Assembly (NCBI GenBank): GCA_038496675.1
Contig: CM076654.1
Coordinates: forward strand, 2,149,641-2,213,640
Source: Rachycentron canadum
Lineage: Eukaryota > Chordata > Actinopteri > Carangiformes > Rachycentridae
Direction: 5' to 3'
DNA length: 64,000 nucleotides
Shown: positions 47,181 through 57,871 of the stretch, piece by piece
Layout of the letters: every line of letters begins with the position of its first letter
Position numbering within the stretch: the first letter of the stretch is position 1
Position numbers and translations under genes: made by a program
Notes under the pieces: generated by a model
Databases searched by the model: none
What the model was told of the DNA's origin: nothing
What the model saw: only the letters and a program-made list of their open reading frames with translations

Positions 47181-47368
47181 GATGTTAAACACTGTATGTT
47201 TCATATTTTACGTGTAAACACTCACAAATTTAAGTTTACATTTTCTTCTATCAAAAAAACTCTACTAGCGAATGTGATTTTTTATGCCTCTTAAAAACAC
47301 AGTAGCCTTTCAGAGTCAGGGATGATTAGCAGGGAATCTGATTTAACATTTATTTGTGAAAGAAAGAG

Positions 47369-47370
<2 letters not shown>

Positions 47371-47399
<29 letters not shown>
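47371..47399. repeat. (CA)14 microsatellite
   Basis: Uninterrupted CA run preceded by a GA-rich stretch. Confidence 0.96.
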
Positions 47400-47401
<2 letters not shown>

Positions 47402-48311
47402 ACACTCCCAAAGATAATTATCTGCACCACTTGCATACTGTTTTCATGATTGGGTGTCAAAGTTCAGTAGCTGATAATGATTGTCAGCACACGTCGCTCT
47501 ACAATTCCTAGCTCTACAATTTGTGGTTCACTGGGAACGGGCGCACTCAGGTCCTATAGCTTTAGAAATGCCAATCAGAATGAGCCAAATGTAAACACTA
47601 AGAGAGGATTTTTGACTCTGCACATAAGGAAGTGAGGCAAATTAGTCAGAAAATGGCGGCGTAAATATGGAGCCTATCCCACTGCTTAATTTAGCTAAAT
47701 ATGCTAAGGTCTTCTTAATTATAACCACAGCAATTTGCATCACTGCTGCTGCTGGTTTAACTGTTGTATCCTGCAAATCACTAAATTGCACGACTTTTCT
47801 TATTCAACAGAAGCCTGCAACTATACTGATTTCTATAATTAACGTGTATGTTTTACTAATCAGACAGAACGACGGCCTCGTAGCTGCAAACCAAAGTCTT
47901 TTTCCTCACGTTCCCACTGCCTCAGTATCCACGTTTGTGTGTCAACGTACAAAAACAACATGAATACAACATGTGTTGTTGTTATTGGCCCTATATCATT
48001 TGTACTGATTAGTAGTAGTATGTTTTCTTTACAATGCACAAAATCCTCAGCCCCATTTTTAGGCATTTTTATGTAAAAATTGTAAATGATTGACAATTAA
48101 TTTCACCTCAAAAGTGGATTTTGGAAGCTTTCAACCAGTCCTCTTCATTCTGTACTGCAGTTGAAAGCACAAATACTAGTAAGTGGGCTTTGTCAGGATT
48201 ATTTGTACTACTTTTTGGGATGGGGACAAACATGATGCACGATTTTAACTTGATTGTACAAGCTTGTTTTTTGTTTTTTTTTGTATAATGCAAACAATCT
48301 TTTGTCATTAA
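47400..48311. other. No gene seen
   Basis: A 98-residue plus frame at 47667 begins with a hydrophobic stretch, but no splice signals, Kozak context or homology were recognised, so it is not called. Confidence 0.45.
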
Positions 48312-48485
48312 CCTTTGAGGCTGAAAAATGAAGCCAAGACCAAAGTCTACAAACTGCAGTTCCTCCAATGACCACTAGTGTGAGGCTCCAACAGTGAGTC
48401 AGTCCCCATAGACTCTCATGTTAAAATGTCTAACTTTACAGCAGAAATAATCATGTTTTTAGCCTGCTACAAAAAGTCTTGGTCT
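48312..48485 (+). mobile_element. Dispersed repeat related to family E (family H)
   Basis: 'ggctgaaaaatgaagccaag', 'caatgaccactagtgtgagg', 'ccccatagactctcatgtta' and 'tttacagcagaaataatcat' match a well-known teleost repeat type. It shares only the 'gaagccaa' and 'aatgacca' words with family E. T18 follows at 48494-48511. Confidence 0.55.
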
Positions 48486-48873
48486 TTATAGTATTTTTTT
48501 TTTTTTTTTTTAAATTCAACATCTGTTTATATTTTAATGAGGCATAAATTCAGAGTAATTGAGGCCGTGGCCGCTTCGAGAGATAAGGCAGTGAACCAGG
48601 GCCTAAAAGCTTTCATCATGGAGTTTTCTTAAAATAAAGTTATATTTCAGGGGAACAGTAGTTATGAAAAAAGGGAAATCTGTCTACTATAAAATATGTT
48701 TATATACCACCAGTTAGTTTTATCAAATATGTTGAAGTGGAAATGTAATTGCAAGTTTTTTTTTTTGCACATAGGAAGGATAATGTTCAAGGTCATAGAT
48801 TCAAAAACAAGGATTTTATTCAGGTTTGTAACCTCTGTACAGTAAAATGTGCAGCGCCGCATAAAAGCTCCAA

Positions 48874-48983
48874 GAACCGGAGTCACATTAGTTTCGATCC
48901 TTGGCTGTCGTGGCGCTGGAACGACAGATTACACAGAACTGCTCAATGAACAAAAGGCTCGTTCATTCGTGTGACTCTGGTTC
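48874..48983. repeat. Inverted repeat pair around a 110-bp segment
   Basis: GAACCGGAGTCACA at 48874-48887 pairs with TGTGACTCTGGTTC at 48970-48983 (13 of 14). The segment could be a small palindromic element. Confidence 0.7.
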
Positions 48984-49019
48984 ACTTGTCGACCATGAAC
49001 CGAGCGAACACGGGAACGA

Positions 49020-49225
49020 AGCGACTCTCCCTGTAGGTGAGATCTCACCAGCGCAAAACCACTTCATTTGACGCATCGGAACAGGAGCCATTAGAGGCCC
49101 AGAGCATCAAATGAAGATGGGCCACAGTAAGTCAGGGAGGCATGTAAAGCAGCCTCTCAGCCAAATGCTAATGATTAATGAAGCACATGGGTAAACCATA
49201 GCTGCAGATTCCTTCTTCTCCCATG
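49020..49225. promoter_or_regulatory. Weak candidate non-coding element
   Basis: Even-textured sequence with CAAATGCTAATGATTAATGAAG and CATCAAATGAAG, close to the 48.9-kb inverted repeat. No open frame. Confidence 0.25.
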
Positions 49226-51179
49226 TGCACTTGTCATCTGTAATAAAGTTGGCTCCTTCACTTTAAAAGCTTAAAAAGTGATATATTATGGCACAGTTCC
49301 CTCTGTCTGAGGTCACGTCTAGATCTTCATAGTAAAATCTGCCTCTGGCTTTTAGAAAAAAAAAACTTCTCTACTCAGGCGTCTCTATTTTTAAAATTAT
49401 TGGGTTCTACAGGAAATTCTTTAGGGATTTATTTGTTTAAAGAACCTAAAGGTTGCATATGGAGTCCCTCTGGATCTTGGCTGAATCCCCAGTGAACTCC
49501 TAGTTTTTATGGCGACAGTCGCACGTGGTATGTTTTCAAGCCTCTTATCAACACTTCAGATTAACAGGCCTGCAGTTCACACATTTTAGTTCTTGGCCTG
49601 TTAGGATCCTCAGAAACATGGTTCTTTGGACATGGTCACACTGCCAACAGATGGTGAGAGCATCTTTATGCTTAGCGGATGGAGACAGACAGCAGATCGC
49701 TGAGTGCTTTGGTTAAAGAGACCCTTCCCCGTCAGCCGAGGCTCCTCTCAGACGGTGACACGAAATGTATGTTCCCCTGAGGCATAATTAATGTCTGCTT
49801 TTAAACTTATGTGGCCACTTGGGGATGTCGCAGAGATGCAGCTTTCATCAGTTACTGAGGAAAAACCCAGACATATGAAGACAGGTTTCGTGACAATGTC
49901 AACATGAGGTTCAGCTCCAAAGGGGTTATGATGATGATGACGATGATGATGATGATGATGAGAGGATACTTTATGATGTTCAAATTATGGATTAGAAAAC
50001 TTGTGTTTCTTGAAGTTTCTCAGTAAAAATCAAGTTTTTTTTTTTAACTTGAGAGTTCATAAAGAAGTTGTTTAGCAAATGGCTAAATGACTAATTCTAC
50101 TGTGCTGTTATTGGATTAATCACTGTGGGATGGTATTAATTACTTTGTATCTGTGATGCTGCACAACACACAAAGATACGACTTTTAGTCCCAATCTTTC
50201 AAATATATCCATAAATATGTTTGATTATTGTCAACATGTGATTTGTTTTCCTACAGTATTAAGTTTTAATAAAGGTTATACATAGACAACTCAAAGCACT
50301 TAGTCTTACTTGCAGAGAAAGATTGAGCACGTACCATGTGCGAAGAGAGAGAAAGTCGATGCTGATTTGAAGCTTAAACCTGGATGTTTTTAGCTTCTAA
50401 TATCAAGAGTATGTGATCTGTTGTCTCACCAGGATGACAGACTAAACCACAGCTGATCGAAAGGACAGACAGTCTAGTCATTTTCATCTTTTACAGATGA
50501 AGCTCAACTGAACACGTCGACACTTCTTCTCCGTCCTCATGCGGCTGCTCACATTCACAGAAAGAAAGTCTAATCATAATCCTGACAGGCCAGGGTTTGT
50601 TATTCTGGACAGATCACAGGGAAACATTTCAATACTGAAAACATGACACTCTAGTTTGTGTTCACGTTGGTAAAGAGGTAAGTTGTGGTACAAAGTCGGA
50701 CAATATGCAAACTGACTTGATACCAGCCATTACTCTTTTGGTCAAAGACCATAAGGACTTTGTTTTAACCGCACAGCCTGATCATAAACACTGAGCAACA
50801 AACTAGTTGAAGACAAGCGCCTCCTTAAATGGTTTCAACTCACAATATGTCTAATGAGGCATCAGGATGAAGTAGTTTGTTGTCTCGTGTAACCAGATGG
50901 ATGTAGGCCGTGATTAAAACTAATTAACTCTCCCCCAGATCTAAATAACTTTTCTGTCATTAATGCACATATTTTACACCTCATTAGAGGCACGGTGATT
51001 GGAGGTAGAAAAAAAACGTTAAAAAAAAAAAAAAAAGGAGGGGAGAAAAAAGAGGAAGTCATTTGCATTTTAGATTCACAATATGCTTAGGATGGAAAAA
51101 CACGATATGCACGCAGGGAGGAGAAGGAAAGAGATGATGGGAAGTGGCTTAAAACACTCCAGGCCACATCTGTGTGTGC
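49226..51179. other. No gene seen; (ATG)n and A16
   Basis: GATGAT trinucleotide run at about 49928-49960 and A16 at 51021-51036 followed by a purine-rich tail. The piece at 50900-51000 holds TAATTAAC and CATTAATGC cores and may be regulatory. Confidence 0.5.
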
Positions 51180-51545
51180 TGAACGAGCTTCAGGAGGTGA
51201 CACATGACTTCTTCTAATTAACTGTAAGGTTTCATTTTTTTCGTCTCCGGTTGTCGTTGTGATGTGAATGGCCGTCGCAATCAGTCCTCCCTCCCCCTTC
51301 TGCGCTGAAATGTGCATCGTGGGGTGAAACGGGCAAGATGTTAACTAATTTTATTTTTAATCTTCCCTTTTGCCGCCGAGCGTGTCGTTCGGGCATCGCG
51401 TCTTCTGAAATTTCCTCGCCTCTTTCATGGAAACATATTGGGGCAGAATTCGCCAGCTGTCGGCTTCCTCTCCCTTCTGCTGCCATTATCCTCAGGCCCC
51501 ACCCCGCCTTATGGCCGGCCAGTGTGCCAGGAACGGGGGCCCGTC
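51180..51545. promoter_or_regulatory. Candidate regulatory block, CpG-rich
   Basis: Repeat-free block with CTTCTAATTAACTG and GTTAACTAATTTTATTTTT. By eye it has roughly 20 CpGs in about 330 bp (for example GCCGCCGAGCGTGTCGTTCG), well above the surrounding sequence. Opposite-strand frames overlap it and are not convincing. Confidence 0.37.
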
Positions 51546-51804
51546 CAAAATCAAAAGGTGGCTCTTTTCAATTCAGGCCATCGTCACACGTCCCCCCCAC
51601 ACACACACCCACACCCTTCAACCCCCCGACTACCTTCCACCACCCGTGCACACGACCTAGACGCTTCAGAAACACGCGATCCATGTTAGTTTGCTACAAT
51701 GCATATCACACACAAGGCCGAGCTTTTGCTCTCGAACTCATGAGAGTGTCTCTCATGTGACCATATGCCAACCTCCCCCACCCCGACCTCACCTCCTCCT
51801 TGTC

Positions 51805-51847
51805 CTACTACTACTACTGCTACTGCTACTGTTACTACTACTACTAC
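51805..51847. repeat. (CTA)n trinucleotide repeat
   Basis: CTA units with a few CTG/TTA variants. Confidence 0.93.
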
Positions 51848-52565
51848 ACTACCCTACCCAACCTCATCACCCTTGAACATGTCATTTTCTGTATCAGGAC
51901 ACACAACATACAGAAGAAGGATTCTCAAGCATTTCCTCTTCCTCATTCACACAAATCAGCACGTTCAAACCAGATCTGAATGTGTTTATATTTTATTTTG
52001 AAAGTTTTAAGAAACATACATCTGTAGGAACATTAACTTGCCCAAAAAGGTCCAAAAATACAAGATATGTAGAAATAAAGTAGAAAATAAAAGGATAAGG
52101 GGGAGTAAAATGAAAATGATTTTAAAAACGTGTATGTAAGGTCAAGTTGTTTTGGTTTGTGTTTGCCTATATACCATTTAAATATTAGCCCTAACATAAA
52201 GCTACCATACTCTTTACATGCAGTATATCCTGGGGACTACAATAAATAGAAATAAGGTAGATGTGTTACCTTGATATGATATATAATTTGGTTTGGTGCA
52301 ATATATCATCTGGACTTTGTATTGCAAACCCTTATTTTACTAGAACCCTGTTCCTTGAAAACAGCTTTTCAAAATTAAAGTATTAAAACTCTTGCTCATT
52401 GCTGTTTTGGCCCAGTACTTCCTATAAATCAGTTCAATCATTCTTTCAGTTTTTTTTTTTTAATATAATAATAACTATAATGCTTTTGGTCATGTTCTGC
52501 AATTATTTCCATTAATAATATTTCAATCAAAATTAAAGCTGACTAAAATAATGAACTGGGTTGTG
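51848..52565. other. No gene seen
   Basis: AT-rich sequence without recognised elements. Confidence 0.5.
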
Positions 52566-52935
52566 CAGCTTTAACGGGAGCTCGTTCTAAGTTTTGCTAT
52601 TGCTACATAACAGCTGTTAGAAACATTGTGAGTTCAGTATCAAACTTCAGTCCTTTACCTGCTGAGAGCTGTCTCCAGAGGTGAGAGACAGCCCTTTTGT
52701 TTTGCCCCTGTTTTTTTTTATCACCTACTTTCTTCTTGTTGGCAAGTTAGCATGCTAACCAGCTAGCTCCGGCCCCAGTCTGCCTTTCCCATACCACGTC
52801 ACAGTAGAAGGAGCTGCTGAGGGGACGTATTATTGTCTTGCAAGTGCAAAAAAAGGCTGAAGCTCTTGGCAAGTACACAGCTGTTAATGCTACCGCAAGC
52901 TATGTAGCAAAAGCGAAACTTACAGATGGCTCTTA
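52566..52935 (+). mobile_element. Family D MITE, copy 4 (both ends present)
   Basis: The left end 'ctaagttttgctattgctac' is answered by the right end, whose reverse complement reads 'gtaagtttcgcttttgctac', then 'cattaacagctg'. The interior has 'gttagcatgctaaccagcta' and 'aggctgaagctctt'. It is the best copy for defining the inverted repeats. Confidence 0.78.
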
Positions 52936-54554
52936 TTCATTGATTTATCATGGATTGGTCTGACTTTGCTGCTGCTGCCTGTTGTAAGTCAGTGATGGAG
53001 TCATTATTCGTAGCGTTCGTGGTAACACTGCTGCAGTGGACTGTCGTTAATATCTCCCCCACATTAGGGGGGTCTATCTCCTGTGAAGCTTGTCCAGTGG
53101 ATTATGTTAGGCTGAGTTACTTCCTCTGCCCTCAGGCTGTGTGTCATATGCTGCTTTAGGACCTGGGGGACCGAGGGCCCCGTCCCTGTTGTTCTCTAAT
53201 GGAATCCAGCTTCCACAGAGATTTCGGAAGACGTCTGTGTGCAATGTTATCGCTTGTCACAATCGGGCCTTGTCTTGAATCTAAAAAGCCTTGTCAGAAT
53301 GATGTAAGGGGAGTGTGATTTGTCTTGAGTGGGACAGTGGTTGTTAAAATGGGGTTTGAGCACTTCCAGGGGTCCCTGAGGTGACTACTCAGGGTCCTCA
53401 GGAAAACAGAGGAGTACCTCACTGGAAAGTAAGAGAAAGTATTAACTCCACTTTCTATTTTGCTCTCTGTTTGTGGTCCATACCCATTAAAAAAAACTCT
53501 GTGGGCTTCGTCGATGTGGTTTGTTTGTCACATACTAAACTACAGCTCATGGATCGACAGAGTCTGTTGTTCAGCAACTTCTGAACAAACTGTTGATCCA
53601 GAAACAGACACACAGAAAATGTTGTGTGTTGAGCGCGCGTGGTGTTGTCGTTTTTAGAGGTCAGATGTGTTTTTATGTCGTTTTGTGCTGCAGCTTGGGT
53701 TTCCTCTGTCGCAGGGCCCGGCTATCTGGTGTGGCTGGAAGAAGGGAACACGGCTGGCATTTCCTCATTAGGATATTTGTTAGCCCCATTTTGCCGCTGT
53801 CACAGCCAATCTCTGTTATATCTGTCCACGCAGACCTCCGTCGTTTCAGAGAGGGGAGAAAGACAAGGGGTAAGAAAATCCATCTGAATATCTCAATAAA
53901 ATACTCTCCTCTATTCAAGGGCCCCGAGCCCCTCATTAGTAGAACGGGGAGATCGTAAACGGGGGCTCAGGTGGTTTGAATAGATGGAAACAGGGTGAAG
54001 ACATTTTAGATACCAGGAAATAAAAAAACAAAAAAAACAACCAATGTTTATAGACATTATTGACATAAATAAACCCTTTACAGCATCTGAAAACATTAAA
54101 AGTCCTGATTTTGTTATTGCTTAGTGTCCGTCCTTGTAATACGAGCTGTCAGTCACTGAAAGTAATGACATGTTGGAGCAGGCCCAGTGTTTGTAGGTTC
54201 ATGAACTGTTAAATATGCAGACGTTTGGATGAAAATAAAATGAAATATAAGAAGATTGCACCCAATTTATAATTTAAAATGTGGAAAAAATAATGTTATA
54301 TATGTGTATGTTTCTAGATTATTTAACTGTAATTTACGTGTCAACACAAAAAGGTCTCCTGTAGCATCTATATGGCTCAGAAGTGTCTGGTTAAAACTGC
54401 TCAGTCTGACAAATCCAACATATTTAAGATGACATTATTCATTTTTAGGGGTGCGTCTGGGTCAGTCAGTTAGCCAGTCAAGTGTGCGTGTTTATGTGTG
54501 TGTGTGTGTGTGTGTCACAAAACAAATGCTATGCTCAGACCCGTTTATATATTT
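52936..54554. other. No gene seen; (TG)n at 54495
   Basis: Mixed sequence with overlapping short frames at 53381-53958 that lack features, and a TG run at 54495-54515. Confidence 0.45.
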
Positions 54555-54835
54555 ATTTATTATTTTTGCTTGTGTGCTGGCGTTAATTCGGTCTAACAAA
54601 AGCGCTCATTAGTTCTAATAAATCCTGTGACTTTGCCTTGTTCCACTGGAGCCTGACCTTTCTCCATGCGCTGCCCGTAAAATCTCCTGCTAGGATTTTC
54701 CCGTTTGATGCCTCCGTTAATTGGGAATGATTTGAGCTTTTTCTTCTGCTTTTGTCGCCGGTCGAATTCAGCATGGAGCTAATGGCAAATGTCACAGTGA
54801 ATTGGCGGCTACATTAGCTGGGAGAACTGCGTTTT
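54555..54835. promoter_or_regulatory. Candidate conserved non-coding element
   Basis: Repeat-free, even composition with GGCGTTAATTCGG, GCTCATTAGTTC, CCGTTAATTGGGAATG and CTACATTAGC. It ends abruptly at T-rich and C-rich low-complexity sequence. One of the strongest texture candidates. Confidence 0.4.
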
Positions 54836-54889
54836 TGTTTTTTTCTCCCCTCCCTCCCAGACAATGTATGTACATGACCAAAAAAAAAA

Positions 54890-55260
54890 ACCCATCCTTC
54901 CTTCAGAAGGCCGGCCTCCTCATTAAGGGGAGGCTGTCTTGAAAGCGGGCGACGCAACAGTTGTGGGCATCATGTGGAAGCATCAGAAACAACAGGATTA
55001 TTTCAACCTTACTAGCTCTTGTCATTAGCCTGTGCCCTCTACATCTTAAACGCTGCTAATGAACAACAGCGATTTGCAAAAAAAAAAAAAAAAAGTCCCA
55101 GCAAAGATTAGAAAGCAACAGGACGGTCAGATCTAATTATGCCTGTACACCTCAAACAGCATGGCATTTGGCTGAAAGGTCAAGAGAAATCCCCAGCCTT
55201 AATCTGTCGAACCTGTGCCTTCTAGCCCTCTTGGTTAGCAGCTATTAGCAGCCGGCGAAA
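54890..55260. promoter_or_regulatory. Candidate conserved non-coding block
   Basis: Contains CTGCTAATGAACAAC and ATCTAATTATGCC with an inserted A18 at 55078-55095. Otherwise even and repeat-free. Confidence 0.32.
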
Positions 55261-55852
55261 AAATGAAACTGAAACGCAACCCCTCGCAACAGAGAAGCCA
55301 AACTTTTCGCGGCATGGCGGCAGCTATTGTCCGACTTAAGGACGAATGCGCTGCGATCTTGCGCGGCTGACTTATTTTAGATAAAGGTGAGTAAGAAGAT
55401 AATCAAATCAAACACTGGCATTTTCAACATGATTGTAAAACAACTATTACTTGAACACCTGAGAAGTATGTTCCCATGCAGGGTGATCATTTATTCTGGG
55501 AAAGGCTCGCCGCGGACGCACTGCAGACTTCTAACTTTATTTGTCAGCTGGGCCTAATGATGTGCTTATGTCCTTGTCTGTATACTCAGTTCCTCCCTCA
55601 AACTGTATTTTGTTAACAAACATGAAAAATAGCAGGCATCAGATTGCAGCCATTCATTCACACAAAAACACACACACCCTTGAGACTTTGTCCTCTCAGC
55701 TGATATTGCATTACATCCCAGCAGATCTATTTGGAGATTGAAGATGGGGACGGGCCATTTTCAAAATGCTATATTCACCCATCATGTGCTAAAAACATAG
55801 TCTGTCGTAAAACTGATTATATTTTTTTTTTCCCCGTTAATGTGCATTATGG

Positions 55853-55920
55853 GGGAAAAAAAAAAAAGGACGGCAGTTGGAGAGATGGAAAGGGGTTGGG
55901 TGGGGGTGGGGGGGGGGGCG
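55853..55920. repeat. Poly(A) followed by G-quadruplex-prone tract
   Basis: An A run ends at 55867. Bases 55892-55918 then contain four or more G tracts (GGGG TT GGG T GGGGG T GGGG...), which fits the G3+N1-7 quadruplex pattern on the plus strand. Confidence 0.93.
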
Positions 55921-56369
55921 TAGGGGTGATAGGGAGAACCTTGATTAAAGTAAGATGCATGCGCCTCTATGAATCAGAATATATAAATCAAGAGTCAGTG
56001 TAGCAGTGTGGAGCTGTGAGTAAACAGCCCATTAGATTTTACTGAGCATCCTCACGCTCCAAAGTCTCTCTCCTCTGTTTTTGTAAAAGCTTTCCTTTCT
56101 GTGCCTCCTGATTCCTTAATGCCTCACCAAACTGACTTTCTGCTTGACTTCTATAAATATGTAGCACTAAATATGTTGCGTTATACATCCTCGAGTTTCC
56201 TCGGGGAGAGAAAAAATGTGTTTGGCGGCATGGTAAATAACTGCAGTCTGACAGACCGTGTCGTGACTGTGAGTTCCCCTCTGTGTTGGGTGTCTCTTTG
56301 GCGCTTTGTCTCCTTTAACATGATTCACCAGAGCAATAACGGGGGCACTTAAGCATGCTCCGGGTTTCT

Positions 56370-57060
56370 GCTTTTGCCCACATCGTCATCATCATCATCA
56401 TCGTCATCATCACGGCTGGCCTTTTGTCGTAGCCGCTGCACATCGGGCACCAGGGCGGCAAAGGTTCTGTTTCAGCCACGTCGGCAGCTGGACGATAGCA
56501 GATGCACTTCTCCGAAAAGAGAAGCAGGCGTAAGACGTGGGACAGAAATATGGGGGAATGGGGCGAGAACGCTACGCGGCGTCGTGGGCCCGGTTCATCT
56601 CTGCTGCTTGTCTTGTCTTGTCGAGCGTATGTGTCGTCCTCGCTGCTTCTTACAGGCAGCAGCTGAGCCAGTCGCAGTGGGGTCTGTGCACTCGCCACTC
56701 CACTCAGCCTGGCGTCTGCCGGCTCGGGGGCTGACATTTCCAGAGGTGCTAAGTCACTCAGCATCTCGTTACTCCCTCTGACAAGTCAGCCCGCATCATA
56801 GCGAGCGCCAGCAGACTTGAGCCGAGGCCAGAAGGAGAGGCCTCTTTCGCACAAGTCACTGATCTTCCCTGCTGGAGGTGCTGAGATCTCAAGGTGTTTA
56901 CAGAGGATCGGGCGAGGTGTCAATCACGCTTTTGGCCCGACACGCTACCCCTGGTGCCAGTCAGGTGTGAGGAGTGGTGCGAGGTCGAGGCGGGGGATTG
57001 GTTGATGGAGGAGAAGGGCATCACAGTGACAGCTCCGCGGTGTCAGCGGTCAGATTGCCC
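56370..57060. promoter_or_regulatory. CpG-island-like region without a recognised gene
   Basis: About 20 CpGs by eye in the first 230 bases (for example GCTACGCGGCGTCGTGGG), with GC content clearly above the flanks, continuing at lower density to about 57060. It starts with an ATC trinucleotide run at 56381-56412. Open frames on both strands (up to 149 codons) show no domain. In a vertebrate this could mark a promoter, an unannotated transcript start or a CpG-rich enhancer. Confidence 0.42.
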
Positions 57061-57589
57061 AAAACCAAACTTCATGGCTGATTTTCTTGGGTGCAGTGGT
57101 CGAGAGTGACACAAGTTCTCCACCCCGAGGTAAAAATAGAAGCTTGATTCACTTGTCATTTTGCACCGAGTGCAGTCGCAACACACCATGAAGGAGTCCG
57201 GGATCATCTGCTCATTCGGCCTGTCAGCTGGAGAGTTATTGGAGGGTTTAGAGAAAAGGTCACTCCACTGCTGAACTGACTGTTCACTCTCTCAGTGAAG
57301 GAGAGTAGTCCCAGTTATTATGGCATGCTGCTACTGCTGCAGCTGCAGTTTCAGCCAATGTCACGAGAGGAATTACTTTGAAAACACGGGTTTAACAAAT
57401 TTTTACAGACATCATGTTGCGTGCATATGTAGATTTTACCTTTTTTTTTTTTTTTAATTTTTTTTAACCTGTTTTAGGTTTTCAACTTGTAGCTGCTTTT
57501 TCAAAAACTTGTTAACTTCTTGGCATCTGAGGTGCAAATCCAAGAGATATGATCCACTTTACTGTTCGGAAAAAAAAAAACAAAAAACT
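57061..57589. other. No gene seen
   Basis: T15 at 57441-57455 and mixed sequence. Nothing recognised. Confidence 0.5.
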
Positions 57590-57830
57590 GCTGGAGCAAA
57601 GTAACACAACAGATGTAATTTGATGGCTCCATTTTTAATTCCTTTTAAGTCACTCAGAGAACGGGGGGGGGAAGGCAGAGAGCCACCTTTCTATTATGCA
57701 TGTGTTGCCATTACCCAGTGAAGAGCTCGGCCTGACAAGGTGGCGTATCCCATCATGAATTAATCACCCTGTGCTATTCATCAGAGGTGACTTTGAAATT
57801 TTTTAAACATCACCAGGTCTAAATCAGCCA
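57590..57830. promoter_or_regulatory. Candidate conserved non-coding element
   Basis: Contains CATTTTTAATTCC, CTATTATGCATGTG and CATGAATTAATCACCC in repeat-free sequence apart from one G8 run. It ends at the T22 tract. Confidence 0.34.
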
Positions 57831-57836
57831 GACTGA

Positions 57837-57871
57837 TTTTTTTTTTTTTTTTTTTTTTCGGGGGGGGGGGG
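57837..57871. repeat. T22-C-G12 double homopolymer
   Basis: Twenty-two T, one C, then twelve G in immediate succession. Confidence 0.96.

Noticed and set aside
47667..47963. 98-codon frame starting with a hydrophobic stretch, possible small secreted protein
   Set aside because: No Kozak-like context, splice sites, polyadenylation signal or homology that I can recognise; hydrophobic codons are common in AT-rich DNA.
51338..51760. 140-codon plus-strand frame with overlapping alternatives
   Set aside because: Three overlapping frames are open over the same CCCACAC-rich DNA, so openness reflects composition.
56315..56764. 149-codon minus-strand open frame in the CpG-rich region
   Set aside because: Its methionine run is the translated ATC repeat, and an overlapping 135-codon frame exists on the other strand. 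GC-rich DNA has few stops.
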